In this document: piece by piece, positions 20,504 through 29,117 of the stretch
Layout of the letters: each line of letters opens with the position of its first letter
Position numbering within the stretch: position 1 is the stretch's first letter
Source: Polyangiaceae bacterium
Lineage (GTDB): Bacteria > Myxococcota_A > Polyangia > Polyangiales > Polyangiaceae
NCBI GenBank assembly: GCA_947475525.1
Contig: CANJMI010000003.1
Location: forward strand, 1-64,000
Direction of reading: 5' to 3'
DNA: 64,000 nt
Translations under genes and position numbers: made by a program
The notes under the pieces: generated by a model
Databases searched by the model: none
Told to the model about the DNA's origin: nothing
What the model saw: the letters and a program-made list of their open reading frames with translations, nothing else

Positions 20504-20669
20504 GCGGGCGTCGTAATGGGCAAGCGGCCGAGCCGCAAGTCGGTCCGAGCGTTCAAGGACAGTTCGGGCTGGCCGTTCGTTTCAGTTGTGCCCCGCAATC
20601 GCCCTCTACCCGGCGCTGGTACGGCCATTGCAGTTGTCCGAGTTGACGCTATCCAACCCGAGCATAGCC

Positions 20670-21380
20670 ATGACCCAATCGACCCGAAATGAACGCGCCA
20701 TCGCCCTCCCGCGCCCAATGATTCCGGCAATTTCGCTCGAATTGCGCGCATCCTTGCCCGACGCCGTCAGGGCCCACATCGAGGCGCTCGAAGCCTCAGC
20801 CTGCGACCTGCGTCACGAAGTTGACCGCTTGTCAATTTTTCGTCAGCTCGCCTACCGCGATGATCTCACGAGCCTCTACAACCGCCGCCATTTCGATGAG
20901 CGCCTGGCTCAGGAGTGGAGCCGCTCGAATCGTTTCGATGAGCCGCTGACCTTGCTGCTGCTCGATCTCGACGACTTCAAGATGGTCAACGACCTCGCGG
21001 GCCATGCCGTGGGCGATGAGGCGTTGCGGTTTGTCGCGCACCACTTGGTCGCGGAGTGTCGACGCTTCGACGTCGCCTGTCGGCTCGGCGGGGACGAGTT
21101 TGCCGTCATCCTGCCGGGCACGAATGCGGAGGGCGCGCGGGCGCTTGTCGAGCGGCTCTCGGTGGTCCTCTTGACGTCACCGGACGGACCGGTCTTGCCG
21201 GCCCCGCTCGCTATCCGCCTAAGCTCCGGCATCGCCGAGCGTCATGAGGCCTCGTCGCCTCAGGACTTCTTCGAGAAGGCGGACGCCGCAATGTATGCGA
21301 TCAAGCGGCAGCACAAGTCCGACGCCGCACCGCCGAGCAGCTCCGTCTCGCTCCTCCCGGGCGGCGTCTGCGCCGCGTAA
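20670..21380 (+). CDS. GGDEF diguanylate cyclase, soluble
   Basis: 236 aa from the ATG at 20670 (an upstream TTG at 20586 is also in frame). A short coiled-coil-like N-terminus (IEALEASACDLRHEVDRLS) leads into a GGDEF domain: YRDDLTSLYNRRHFDERL, DLDDFKMVNDLAGHAVGD, and RLGGDEFAVILPG with an intact active-site GGDEF. There is no RxxD I-site five residues upstream (sequence RRFDVACRLGGDEF; RRFD is close but reads as part of the normal strand). It makes cyclic di-GMP; no sensor domain is attached. Confidence 0.9.
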   Translation: MTQSTRNERAIALPRPMIPAISLELRASLPDAVRAHIEALEASACDLRHEVDRLSIFRQLAYRDDLTSLYNRRHFDERLAQEWSRSNRFDEPLTLLLLDLDDFKMVNDLAGHAVGDEALRFVAHHLVAECRRFDVACRLGGDEFAVILPGTNAEGARALVERLSVVLLTSPDGPVLPAPLAIRLSSGIAERHEASSPQDFFEKADAAMYAIKRQHKSDAAPPSSSVSLLPGGVCAA

Positions 21381-21438
21381 ATTTAGAGATGCGCCGAGGC
21401 GCCCCGGCTTCGTGTTGGAGCAAGAGCCCGCTTACCGC

Positions 21439-22236
21439 TCAGATCCACACGGTGACGATCCGGCTGCCGATGCGTTGCCACGCGGTTGCATCGGGGAGAC
21501 TGCGCGCCCGGCCTTCGGCGTAGCGATTCGCCGTCCACGCGGCCCCCGCGGCATCGAGCACGTCGTCGAGCGAGACGCGACCTATCGCGAGCTTTTTTGG
21601 CAGCGAAATCCCTGCGTCTTCGAGCAACTGCATGCGTCGCATCAAACCGTCATAGGTCTTCTTGTTCGAGCCGAGTGGCGCCCCTGCGAGCTCGCGGAAC
21701 GAGGCCTCGGGGTGCACCTCGATCACGCGTCCGGCGGGCAACAGCGACGCGCCGAGGTGCTCGCCTGATGGCGGCACGACCCGCGCGTGGCGTCGCAACG
21801 CGGTTGAATCCTCCGCGCCCTGAGCGTGGTGTACGAAACGCCCCTGCCGCGCCGGTGCCGTCGCTCTCAACGCTTGCTCGACGTCGAGGATCTTCGACTT
21901 GAGGTTCCAAAGTTGTCGGCTCATCCCGAAACCCGCAAGCTTGCGGCACTCCGCCGTTGCCTCTTCGAAGGTCGCTTTCTGCAGGGCCATGCGGGGCGGA
22001 GCGACGAAAACGCTCGAGCGACGCTGTCCGATGAACTCACCGACCAGCCGGTCGCACGTGCGCTCACCTTGCTCGATGAGGGTTATCGGGACGTCCACCG
22101 CGATGGCATCGGCAGCTTCGCTCGCGGCGAGCACCTCGTCGAAGCTTGCCACCTGGGATGCTCCCGCGAACGCGCCATTTTCCAATGCGACGAGGACCCA
22201 GCCGTCGCGACAACCATCGACTCCAACAACGAACAT
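21439..22236 (-). CDS. DUF429 family protein
   Basis: 265 aa. The N-terminal GVDGCRDGWVLVALENG, the AIAVDVPI strand and CDRLVGEFIGQRRSSVFVAP, and VIEVHPEASFRELAG with KKTYDGLMRRM are hallmarks of DUF429, an RNase H-like fold family of predicted nucleases. The catalytic acidic residues of the fold appear kept (D in GVDGC, D in AVDVP, E in EVHPEA). It is the last gene of the minus-strand run starting at 25263 and converges with the cyclase gene. Confidence 0.8.
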   Translation of the reverse strand: MFVVGVDGCRDGWVLVALENGAFAGASQVASFDEVLAASEAADAIAVDVPITLIEQGERTCDRLVGEFIGQRRSSVFVAPPRMALQKATFEEATAECRKLAGFGMSRQLWNLKSKILDVEQALRATAPARQGRFVHHAQGAEDSTALRRHARVVPPSGEHLGASLLPAGRVIEVHPEASFRELAGAPLGSNKKTYDGLMRRMQLLEDAGISLPKKLAIGRVSLDDVLDAAGAAWTANRYAEGRARSLPDATAWQRIGSRIVTVWI

Positions 22237-22301
22237 GAGGAAAATGACGCGTAGCGTGACGTGCCCGTGGTGCCAACCTCTCGCGCACCGGGAGGCGCCC
22301 C

Positions 22302-24209
22302 TCAGGCTTGCGGACCGCGCAGGCGATCGGAGCCGTTCGTGGAGCGAATCGTCAGGCGGACTTTGTCGAAGTGCTCGAGCAGTGGGATCGTCTGCTTGCG
22401 CGTAAGCTCGCTCAGCGTCTTAAAGTCCGCGATCGTGAGCGTGTCCGTCGTCCGCAAATGCTCGCGGATCCGTGCGGCGAGTGCGCTGACCGAGGGCGCA
22501 TCGAACCACAGTTTTCCGGCGTGGACGACTGCGCCACTCCGTTCGAGCGAGGCGAGGGCCGCGCGCGCGAGCTTTGGATCGAGCTTCTCTACGGCGAGGT
22601 CGTTCTCGGCGATGCCCTCGAGTCCGGCACGCGTCACGACCTCGGCTACGCGTGCGAGGGTCGCGGCCGCAGCGCTTCCGGACGCGGCGCCTGAGTAGCC
22701 CGTCACGCGGACGACCGGGCCCGTGGCGGTGAGCTTCGGGCTCGTGCCACTCGTAAGCTCACCAAGTGTCGCGGACGCGACGAGGTCATCGGCGCGCCGA
22801 GTGAGCTCCGCGCGCAAGGTCTGTAGCTCCATCCCCGGCTGCAGCGGGTACGCTTCGTGATGCTCTCTTACCAGCAAAATAGCTCGTGATTTGAGTTCAT
22901 CGAACGATGCCCGCTCGACCCATGCGCCCTCGCCGACGTTCTTGAGTTCAGTCTTCGCAAGTCTCGAGGCGGCCTCGGCCATCGCTGCGGTGTCGATGCT
23001 AAACCGTGACGCGAACTCGGATTTTCGCATCGCCTCGGGCGCGCGTTCCAAGGCGAGAGCCAGGACCGCCGCGGTCGCATCCCCGTCGTGCAACGCGCCG
23101 AGCAGCGCCTCGCGTTTGTGGGCGCGCACCGTTCGCGGGGGATGCACATCGAGTACGACGCCCCCGCCGCACACGGCTCCGGCAGGGCCATCGACGTTGG
23201 GCCCGCGCAGCACGAAGCGATCGCCGCCGAGCGCGACGAGCGGCTCGGTCAAGCGAAGCCGCGCAAGTCCGCCGCTGAGGAGAGCGTCACCATCGACCGG
23301 TTGAATGCGCGCCGTGCTGCGGTCCGTGCCGATGAAAATCGACGCATCGGAACCGCGAGCAATTGGCTCGATGGGCTCGAGCCACACATCGAGCACGCGC
23401 GTCGGTACGGCGGCGGCATCGTCGGTCACGACCATGCCGCGCGTGACGTCTTGCAACGCGACGCCTCCGAGGTTGATGGCGAGTCGCGTAGGGGCTTCCG
23501 CTCGCTCGCAGGCGTCGCCATGGACGTGCAGCCCGCGCACGGTCGCGGCGAGCTCGCGTTCGGCTCCGAGTACGCGGACAGGCGAGCCTACCGAGAGGGT
23601 GCCCTCGACCAGCGTACCGGTGACGACCGTGCCTGCGCCATGCACGGTGAACACGCGATCGATGCTGAGTCGCGCGCGGCGTCGTTCGCGGCGAGTGCGG
23701 CTCTGCCTGACGGCCGCGATGACGGCGTGCCGGAGCTCGTCGGTGCCTTCACCCGTCTTTGCGGAACAGCAGACGACCTCGGCGGCGATCCCGCGTTCGA
23801 TCAGCAATTCTCGGGCTTCTTCGCCGGCGAGCTGCGCGAGTTCGGGGCCGGCTCGGTCGAGTTTTGTCACGGCGACGACCGCGCGCTCGACGCCGAGCAG
23901 CTTGCACGCCGCCACGTGTTCACGCGTCTGCGGCATCACTCCCTCATCGGCTGCGACGACCAAAAGGACCACGTCGATCCCGCTCGCGCCCGCGATCATG
24001 TTGTGCACGAGCCGACGGTGACCCGGGGCGTCGATGATGCTGATCAGCAGGTCGTCGTCGATGCGCCACGGCGCGAACCCGAGCTCGATCGTGATGCCAC
24101 GTCGCTGCTCTTCGGGAAGCCGGTCGGTGGCGACGCCCGTCAGCGCGAAGACGAGCGTGGTCTTCCCGTGATCGACGTGCCCTGCCGTGCCGATGACCGC
24201 ATGCTTCAC
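22302..24209 (-). CDS. selB: Selenocysteine-specific elongation factor SelB
   Basis: 635 aa, full length. G-domain motifs: GHVDHGKT (G1, residues 11-18), the switch region with RRGITIELGFAPW, DAPGH (G3), TKLD (G4) and CSAKTGEG (G5). EF-Tu-like domains II and III follow, then winged-helix domains from ~430 to the C-terminus that bind the SECIS hairpin. It brings Sec-tRNA to UGA codons. A tRNA-Sec gene lies 1.2 kb upstream. selA and selD are not in the window. 65 bp separate it from DUF429 downstream. Confidence 0.93.
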   Translation of the reverse strand: MKHAVIGTAGHVDHGKTTLVFALTGVATDRLPEEQRRGITIELGFAPWRIDDDLLISIIDAPGHRRLVHNMIAGASGIDVVLLVVAADEGVMPQTREHVAACKLLGVERAVVAVTKLDRAGPELAQLAGEEARELLIERGIAAEVVCCSAKTGEGTDELRHAVIAAVRQSRTRRERRRARLSIDRVFTVHGAGTVVTGTLVEGTLSVGSPVRVLGAERELAATVRGLHVHGDACERAEAPTRLAINLGGVALQDVTRGMVVTDDAAAVPTRVLDVWLEPIEPIARGSDASIFIGTDRSTARIQPVDGDALLSGGLARLRLTEPLVALGGDRFVLRGPNVDGPAGAVCGGGVVLDVHPPRTVRAHKREALLGALHDGDATAAVLALALERAPEAMRKSEFASRFSIDTAAMAEAASRLAKTELKNVGEGAWVERASFDELKSRAILLVREHHEAYPLQPGMELQTLRAELTRRADDLVASATLGELTSGTSPKLTATGPVVRVTGYSGAASGSAAAATLARVAEVVTRAGLEGIAENDLAVEKLDPKLARAALASLERSGAVVHAGKLWFDAPSVSALAARIREHLRTTDTLTIADFKTLSELTRKQTIPLLEHFDKVRLTIRSTNGSDRLRGPQA

Positions 24210-24242
24210 CTCGGTGAGCGTAGGTCTTCACGCACGTTGCGG

Positions 24243-24998
24243 CTACCAGATCCCGGGGATGAGCGCGCGTCGCTCGGGCGGGTAGTCGGGGAACTTCGCG
24301 CGGTACCAAGCGTGGTGTGTGAGTGCCCGCGGCGCGAGGTTCGCCAACGTGTAGACCGCGAAGGAGAGCCCGGCGAAAGACCAGGTCGCGAGCGCCCAGC
24401 CGCACCACTCGAGGATCTCGGCGGCGTAATTCGGGCACGAGATCCAGCGAAAATACGGCCCGCGCGGGATCTGGTAGCCGCGACCTTCGTTGCGTAAAGC
24501 GATCAGTGCCTCGTCGGCGCGCACGTTGAGATGGCGCCCTGTGAGGAAGAGCGCCGTGCCTCCAAGGAAGGGCGGGGAGACGAGCCATGCCGTGCCGTAA
24601 TGCCCAAGCTCGCTCACCTGCCGAGCGTTGACGTAGGCGTTGACGATGTTGAACGCGATTGCGAGCCCCGCGATCAGCACCGGCATGCGTTTGCCATCGG
24701 GCTTCATGCGCGTCGGCAGGAGGAACGCGCGGTTCACGTAGTGCAGCTGCCAGAGTGCGCACAGGATGAGCGGCGCGGGCTCGAGTGCGTGCGTACCGAG
24801 CGCGAAGATGGCGAGCCACACGAGGCTTGCCGGGCTCTCCATCAGCACCCAGCCGAGGCGCGCTGGAAGCGATGGCCCAAAGCCTCCGCGTACGTGCCGG
24901 CCATACGGAGCGCTGACGTAGCGGAGCGCAAGCCAGGTGGGCACGGCGCTCGCGATGACGCCCAAGGTCACCGCGTGATGCAGCTCGCTCTCGGTCAT
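24243..24998 (-). CDS. 3-oxo-5-alpha-steroid 4-dehydrogenase (steroid 5-alpha-reductase)-like membrane protein
   Basis: 251 aa with about six hydrophobic segments. The C-terminal part is the recognisable steroid 5-alpha-reductase domain: GYQIPRGPYFRWISCPNYAA, EILEWCGWALATWS, and HHAWYRAKFPDYPPERRALIPGIW, with the NADPH-binding and terminal FPxYPxxR motif. The family reduces enone double bonds of sterols or related lipids in the membrane. Some myxobacteria make sterols, so a lipid role is plausible, but the substrate is not shown. It lies between DUF1244 and selB with 19 and 33 bp gaps, suggesting a shared transcript. Confidence 0.82.
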   Translation of the reverse strand: MTESELHHAVTLGVIASAVPTWLALRYVSAPYGRHVRGGFGPSLPARLGWVLMESPASLVWLAIFALGTHALEPAPLILCALWQLHYVNRAFLLPTRMKPDGKRMPVLIAGLAIAFNIVNAYVNARQVSELGHYGTAWLVSPPFLGGTALFLTGRHLNVRADEALIALRNEGRGYQIPRGPYFRWISCPNYAAEILEWCGWALATWSFAGLSFAVYTLANLAPRALTHHAWYRAKFPDYPPERRALIPGIW

Positions 24999-25017
24999 CG
25001 GCCGGCGTCAGCGTCGC

Positions 25018-25263
25018 TCACTTCTGGTGCTGCGCTTTCCATTCTTCGTAAGGCATACCGTAAACGTGCGCGCGTGCTTCGGGATCCGTGACGGCCACGT
25101 CTCGTTCTTCGGCGGCGGCGCGGTACCACTTCGAGAGGCAGTTGCGACAGAAGCCCGCAAGCTCCATAAGCTCGATGTTTTGCACGTCGGTGCGCTCTTG
25201 CAGGTGCGCGATAAGGCGGCGGAACGTGGCAGCCTCGAGCTCGGTTTGGGTCGCTTGGTCCAT
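25018..25263 (-). CDS. DUF1244 family protein
   Basis: 81 aa from the ATG at 25263. Nearly the whole length is the DUF1244 domain: FRRLIAHLQERTDVQNIELM, LAGFCRNCLSKWYRAAAEER, YGMPYEEWKAQHQ, including the FCRNC Cys pair. Small helical protein of unknown function. A longer frame to 25350 adds a basic, low-complexity stretch with no family match, so the inner start is preferred. First gene of the minus-strand run DUF1244 / reductase / selB / DUF429. Confidence 0.85.
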   Translation of the reverse strand: MDQATQTELEAATFRRLIAHLQERTDVQNIELMELAGFCRNCLSKWYRAAAEERDVAVTDPEARAHVYGMPYEEWKAQHQK

Positions 25264-25394
25264 GGCGGCGAATGGTAGTCGCTCGCGGCTCGAGCGATGA
25301 GCGTTTGCGGTCGAGCGGGCGCGATCGCTCTCGCGTGACGCGGCCCGCAAACGACGCGGTAATTCGGCGGTCAGTGGTGCTAACGTTCGCGATT

Positions 25395-25489
25395 GGAGGC
25401 GCTTGGCTGGCTGGTGCCGCCTGCGGTTTTCAAAACCGTTGTGGGGCAGTTAGGCTGTCTCGGGCAGGTTCGATTCCTGTGCGCCTCCG
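25395..25489 (+). tRNA. selC: tRNA-Sec (selenocysteine, UCA anticodon)
   Basis: 95 nt. An 8-bp acceptor stem (GGAGGCGC with GCGCCTCC), an anticodon arm GCGGT-TTTCAAA-ACCGT with anticodon TCA, a long variable arm (GTGGGGCAGTTAGGCTGTCTC) and a T-arm GCAGGTTCGATTCCTGTG that matches the bacterial SelC consensus closely. Discriminator G; CCA not encoded (CCG follows). Orientation is opposite to selB. Confidence 0.95.
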
Positions 25490-25532
25490 CCGTCGATACT
25501 TCAAGAGGGGCTCCTTTGAAGAGGGGCTCCTA

Positions 25533-25736
25533 ATGAAACGTGTTCTAGCTCGTGTGTTGCTAGGATCGACGGTGGCGCTGTCGCTCGTCGTGAGCGCGCC
25601 AAGGTGCGGCCGAGGCGCAGCGCGCTCAGGGTTGTGGGAGCGGATGCCCGTCCGGGTAGGATGGCGGGACGGTGGCTCTGCCGTCCTTCAGGTAGCTCTG
25701 AAAAAAGCCGCGGTACTGGGCGATCGCCAGCGGTGA
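25533..25736 (+). other. Orphan signal-peptide ORF after tRNA-Sec, probably truncated
   Basis: From ATG 25533 the frame gives MKRVLARVLLGSTVALSLVV then SAPRCG, a convincing signal peptide, but the sequence then runs into the antisense of the hydrolase gene and codes for nothing recognisable to 25736. A 12-bp direct repeat AGAGGGGCTCCT occurs twice just upstream (25503-25531). It is probably the stump of a gene cut by rearrangement beside the tRNA; a genuine small secreted peptide cannot be excluded. Confidence 0.25.
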
Positions 25737-27608
25737 AAAGATAAGCGCGCCATGCTCCGCCGTTTTGCCGCCTTCGACAAAATCGAACTGGCTTATCGCG
25801 CCAGTGGCTCCGCTGCTGAGGTTCCCGCTTAGTGGTGCGGGCGCACTGACAAGGCCGCTTATCGGACGAACGGGGTCTACGAGCGTAAGATGTGCGGCGC
25901 GCGCGAGCGCCTCACTTGTGGAGTTCGGCACGATGCGATCATCGATTACCTCTTGCACGAGCACGTCGCGTGGCTTCCAGTCTTTGATCCCGGGTAGCGC
26001 CTCGAGCGTGCCATAGCGCGCGTAATTGATGGGATCGCCCGGATCGACAATCGCCTGAATCAGCGCGAAAAAACGCGCAACCTCGCCGTCGGAGATGCCG
26101 GCTGGTCGCAGGCTGTTGACCAGAATTGCAAAGGTGTTCGAGTCTCGCAAAAGTGTCGTCAGCACGTCGCCGCCGACATTCCACACCGCCGCGCCAACCT
26201 CGGGAGCCGTCGCGAAGAGGGTCGCACCCTGCACGGAGCCGAATGAGTGACCAATGTAGAGGATGTGCGATGTATCGAAGTCCGGCTCGCCGTCGGGCGC
26301 GCCGAGGGGCAGCAGGTCGGTATCCTTCAGCGAGTTGATAAGCCTCACCAGGCCGAGTTGATCGGCGCTCATCTGGCGAAAATTGTCGCGCGCGCGACCG
26401 ATGACGAAGCTCTGCGTGTCGGCGTCGATGCCAAAGAACGAGAACGTGGCGGCAAGTGGGCTGGCCATCGCCCCGGCGCGTGAGCCGTGATGCGGCGAAT
26501 CGATCGAGAACACCGCGGCGTTCAGCTCGGCGAGCCGCTCCGCCGTGCCCCATTCGCCCTCCTTGTCGCCACCGAGACCATGCTGGAAGATCACGACCGG
26601 CCGGCGTTTTTTTGCGCTGCCATCGCTGACCGTAAGAAACACCTCGAGGCCGATCCGCCCCTGTTCAATCGGCACACCCTTGTCATCGAGTTTCCAGCGC
26701 AAATCACCCGCAACGCGATACTCAGGCGTATCGAAGACCGCGCGCATGCGCACCCGTTTGTCGGGCGCGGTCATCGCGGTCTTTACGGTCCAGGGCTCGA
26801 GCAACGTCGGGGCTGAACCCGCGCGAATTTTCTCCACCACGGCCAGCATAGGTTCGTGCACGGTCATGGTCGTGAACGCGCTTGCCAGCGTCACGCGCTC
26901 ACGGCTTACCCCGAACGATTCGAGCACGGCCAGACCCGCCGCGACCTCGCTTTCATACGTCCCCGCGCCTCCGCCCGTCAGCAGGGTTTGCGTCAGCGGC
27001 GAACGGTGCACCGCGCCGCCATCGGCCGCACGCAAGACATCGGTCAGCGCGAACAGATAGCGCGTACGTGGGCGAAGTGGCTCGGCCGGCTGCGCGACGA
27101 GAGAGTAGTCGTCGTGGATGTAGAAGTCGTCCGCCGCCTGCTGCCAATAACGCAGCACCAAGCCGCGCGCCTTGCCAAATTCAGGAGAGTTCGCATCGAC
27201 GTCGATAAGCACGAGTGGCGAGTCGACGCTGGCGTAGCTTTTGGCGTCGCGCAGCGGCTGTGGCGGCTCACGGCCGTCCGGCGGGGGCGCAAGGCCGGTG
27301 ACGTCGATCGGTCCCGAGAAGTTGAGAATGAGCCCACCCGTGGTGGAAAAGCCGTCGTGCTGATTGAGCTCCTCGACCGTAGCCTCGAGCGTCGGCTCGA
27401 CGACCAAATCGATGCTCTCACCTGGGGCGAGCTTGACGCGAAGGCCGGTCGCGGTACTCGGGTCCGGCACCGTGTAGCGATTCGACGGATAGGGCGTGAG
27501 CACGGTGAGCGCCGCTTCGCCGTAGGTGGCTTCGACGCCGGCCGGCTCGGGAGCGATGTTGCCGCAGCCAAGGAGCGCAAACGCGAGAAAGATCGATGGG
27601 TACTTCAA
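25626..27608 (-). CDS. Alpha/beta-hydrolase lipoprotein
   Basis: 660 aa. Leader with lipobox ALLGCG, so envelope-anchored. An N-terminal beta-rich part (to ~290) of a type seen in large myxobacterial lipoproteins precedes an alpha/beta-hydrolase domain: VVIFQHGLGGDKEGEW (oxyanion region), the nucleophile elbow YIGHSFGSVQG, an Asp in VIDDRIVP and the late His in KTAEHGAL. A lipase or esterase-like activity is inferred. The upstream region carries an interspersed repeat. Confidence 0.75.
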   Translation of the reverse strand: MKYPSIFLAFALLGCGNIAPEPAGVEATYGEAALTVLTPYPSNRYTVPDPSTATGLRVKLAPGESIDLVVEPTLEATVEELNQHDGFSTTGGLILNFSGPIDVTGLAPPPDGREPPQPLRDAKSYASVDSPLVLIDVDANSPEFGKARGLVLRYWQQAADDFYIHDDYSLVAQPAEPLRPRTRYLFALTDVLRAADGGAVHRSPLTQTLLTGGGAGTYESEVAAGLAVLESFGVSRERVTLASAFTTMTVHEPMLAVVEKIRAGSAPTLLEPWTVKTAMTAPDKRVRMRAVFDTPEYRVAGDLRWKLDDKGVPIEQGRIGLEVFLTVSDGSAKKRRPVVIFQHGLGGDKEGEWGTAERLAELNAAVFSIDSPHHGSRAGAMASPLAATFSFFGIDADTQSFVIGRARDNFRQMSADQLGLVRLINSLKDTDLLPLGAPDGEPDFDTSHILYIGHSFGSVQGATLFATAPEVGAAVWNVGGDVLTTLLRDSNTFAILVNSLRPAGISDGEVARFFALIQAIVDPGDPINYARYGTLEALPGIKDWKPRDVLVQEVIDDRIVPNSTSEALARAAHLTLVDPVRPISGLVSAPAPLSGNLSSGATGAISQFDFVEGGKTAEHGALIFSPLAIAQYRGFFQSYLKDGRATVPPSYPDGHPLPQP

Positions 27609-27622
27609 AGCGACGCAACGTT

Positions 27623-27713
27623 AGCCCGCGGCGTCGAAGTGAGGAACCAGGAACGACAGACCGGCGAGGCGTCAGGATGGCTTGCGCGTGCGCCAGGCCG
27701 TCTATCCTGACGC
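27623..27713. repeat. Interspersed repeat, copy 1, ending in a 10-bp inverted repeat
   Basis: AGCCCGCGGCGTCGAAGTGAGG to GTCAGGATGGCTTGCGCGTGCGCC is shared with 30248-30314 (copy 2). In this copy GCGTCAGGAT (27669-27678) pairs with ATCCTGACGC (27704-27713), and AAAAAAA follows. No coding potential. 27714-27874 shows nothing further. Confidence 0.65.
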
Positions 27714-27874
27714 AAAAAAAGCGTAACCGGCATTCAGCCCGCTGACATCGCCTATCCATGTGCTCGCCCTTTACGGTTCTACGCCGACGAACTTGTCAGA
27801 GGAGCCGTATTGGGTAACGGCTAAACGTAAGCCAACTCCGCCGGCCAGCAGTCTGAGAGTCACGGGTCGATCGC

Positions 27875-28219
27875 TCAACCCCAGAATATGCAGGTGGGGT
27901 CTGCGTTGACCTCCGCAAGTAAGGGGACGAGAGTTTTGCTAGGAACGGCCCCGACGTACGGATGCCATTTGGTATCGCGATCGCGCCAAAAAAGGCGCCA
28001 CGCGTGAAAGGTGGGACTGTAGCGGAATTGCGCGATCGGGTTCTGCATGGTTCGGTGATTCTCGCGGAAGTGGGGACGCTCCTCGATCAGTGTAATGATG
28101 TTTCCGCGCACCTCATGGGTGAGTCGAATCGCGTGCCGCACCGCCGGTGGGACTCGCGCTTCGCAGAAGGCAGAGAGCTTCATCTCTGCGTGTTGTCGTA
28201 CGAGCGGTGGAAGGGGCAT
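27875..28219 (-). CDS. DUF3024 family protein
   Basis: 114 aa, DUF3024 throughout: an N-terminal helical part (LVRQHAEMKLSAFCEARVPP), ITLIEERPHFREN, IAQFRYSPTFHAWRLFWRDR, DTKWHPYVGAVPSKTLVPLL and the terminal CIFWG are typical. Small cytosolic protein of unknown function. It lies just downstream of the VapBC pair on the same strand, 48 bp after vapC, so co-transcription is possible. Confidence 0.8.
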   Translation of the reverse strand: MPLPPLVRQHAEMKLSAFCEARVPPAVRHAIRLTHEVRGNIITLIEERPHFRENHRTMQNPIAQFRYSPTFHAWRLFWRDRDTKWHPYVGAVPSKTLVPLLAEVNADPTCIFWG

Positions 28220-28267
28220 GGGGGCGAGCAGGGTGATCGTTGGTTGATTCGAGGACGCCGTGGACGC

Positions 28268-28648
28268 TCAAAGACGTTCGGTACCGTCCATCTTCGCGAG
28301 TGTGCGATCGAACGTGCCCAGTGGCAGATGCCCTGCCTTGCGGGCGACCTCGAGGATGAGGCAGTCAGAGAACCCGAGCGATGGTCTTTCTCGGAATCGA
28401 GCGAGTGCCTCGGTAACGACGTCGGTATCTTGGAGGCTCAGGGTCACGTGAGCGGAGAGCATCTCGACCGCGACTGCGATCTGCGCCGAGCTGCGGTCGT
28501 ACACCGATTCAAGTACCCACATGGCCTCCATCAACACAAGGAGCGATACCCAGGCGCCCGAACTGGCGAAGGTCTCTGCCGCGGCCGCTTGCTTCGGATC
28601 ATCCCGGGCGAGAAGCCGTACGAGGACGTCCGTGTCAACCGCGTGCAT
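28268..28648 (-). CDS. vapC: VapC-type PIN-domain toxin
   Basis: 126 aa PIN domain: VDTDVLVRLLARDD at the N-terminus with the first catalytic Asp, MEAMWVL with the conserved Glu, and FSDCLILEVARKAG and GTFDRTLAK with the C-terminal Asp residues. All four acidic positions of a Mg-dependent RNase are present. It overlaps the upstream antitoxin gene by 14 bp, the usual arrangement for coupled translation of a toxin-antitoxin pair. Confidence 0.88.
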   Translation of the reverse strand: MHAVDTDVLVRLLARDDPKQAAAAETFASSGAWVSLLVLMEAMWVLESVYDRSSAQIAVAVEMLSAHVTLSLQDTDVVTEALARFRERPSLGFSDCLILEVARKAGHLPLGTFDRTLAKMDGTERL

Positions 28649-28898
28649 AGCGCCGCTTCATGCGTTCTTTGATGCCGGCCTTGAGCTCATCGAGAGTGTG
28701 CACCTCTGGCGGCCCATCGGGAAAAAGCGCGGTATGCAGGTCCTCCGACGAGTAACGATGTGCTCGCCGAACCACGATTGCGTCACCTTCAGCATCCCAT
28801 ATGAGCATCGAGCCCGGAGCGAGACCGAGCCTTCGACGAACCTCGGATGGCACCGACACCTGACCCTGCGAGGTGATGCGCGATTCGGCGAGCTTCAT
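28635..28898 (-). CDS. vapB: AbrB/SpoVT-family antitoxin (VapB-type)
   Basis: 87 aa. Residues ~4-45 form a swapped-hairpin AbrB domain (SRITSQGQVSVPSEVRRRLG, APGSMLIWDAEGDAIVVRR); the C-terminal half (DELKAGIKERMKRRYARG) is the flexible toxin-neutralising part. It binds the VapC toxin and represses its own promoter. A perfect palindrome sits immediately upstream of its start. Confidence 0.87.
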   Translation of the reverse strand: MKLAESRITSQGQVSVPSEVRRRLGLAPGSMLIWDAEGDAIVVRRAHRYSSEDLHTALFPDGPPEVHTLDELKAGIKERMKRRYARG

Positions 28899-28906
28899 GG
28901 GTAGTG

Positions 28907-28920
28907 ATTACCACGGTAAT
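28907..28920. promoter_or_regulatory. Palindromic operator of the vapBC operon
   Basis: ATTACC-AC-GGTAAT, a perfect 6+2+6 palindrome starting 9 bp upstream of the antitoxin ATG. AbrB-type antitoxins autoregulate through such sites, so this is the probable binding site of the VapBC complex. Further upstream, 28921-29095 has no gene I recognise. Confidence 0.6.
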
Positions 28921-29095
28921 GTAGCGCGTGCAAGATCCGCCGGCCTGGCTCCTGCGGGGTCAGCGGAGGCCGGTAGGAATTAGACGACATACGCGACGTA
29001 AACATCCTCGATGTCCCCGAGGGGCTGAGAAGCGTGGTGCACGCGCCGGCTTATCCGGTGGGAGCGCCCAACTTATGATTCGTTGGGGATGGCGG

Positions 29096-29117
29096 CACGC
29101 CGAGCTCGTGTCACTCA
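29096..29117. repeat. 22-bp repeat, identical to the start of the 30.2-kb repeat
   Basis: CACGCCGAGCTCGTGTCACT plus CA occurs identically here and at 30226-30247. Here it overlaps the 3' end of the nucleotidyltransferase remnant, so it lies at or past the point of decay. Confidence 0.65.

Noticed and set aside
23088-24497. 469-codon plus-strand frame
   Set aside because: Antisense to selB and the reductase gene; no recognisable domain.
27669-27720. Rho-independent terminator
   Set aside because: The inverted repeat is followed by A7 on the plus strand, so neither strand has a T-run after the stem; treated as part of a repeat.
28985-29075. TPP-like or other riboswitch around GAGGGGCTGAGAAG
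   Set aside because: Resemblance is limited to a few bases; no matching second half and no downstream biosynthetic gene.
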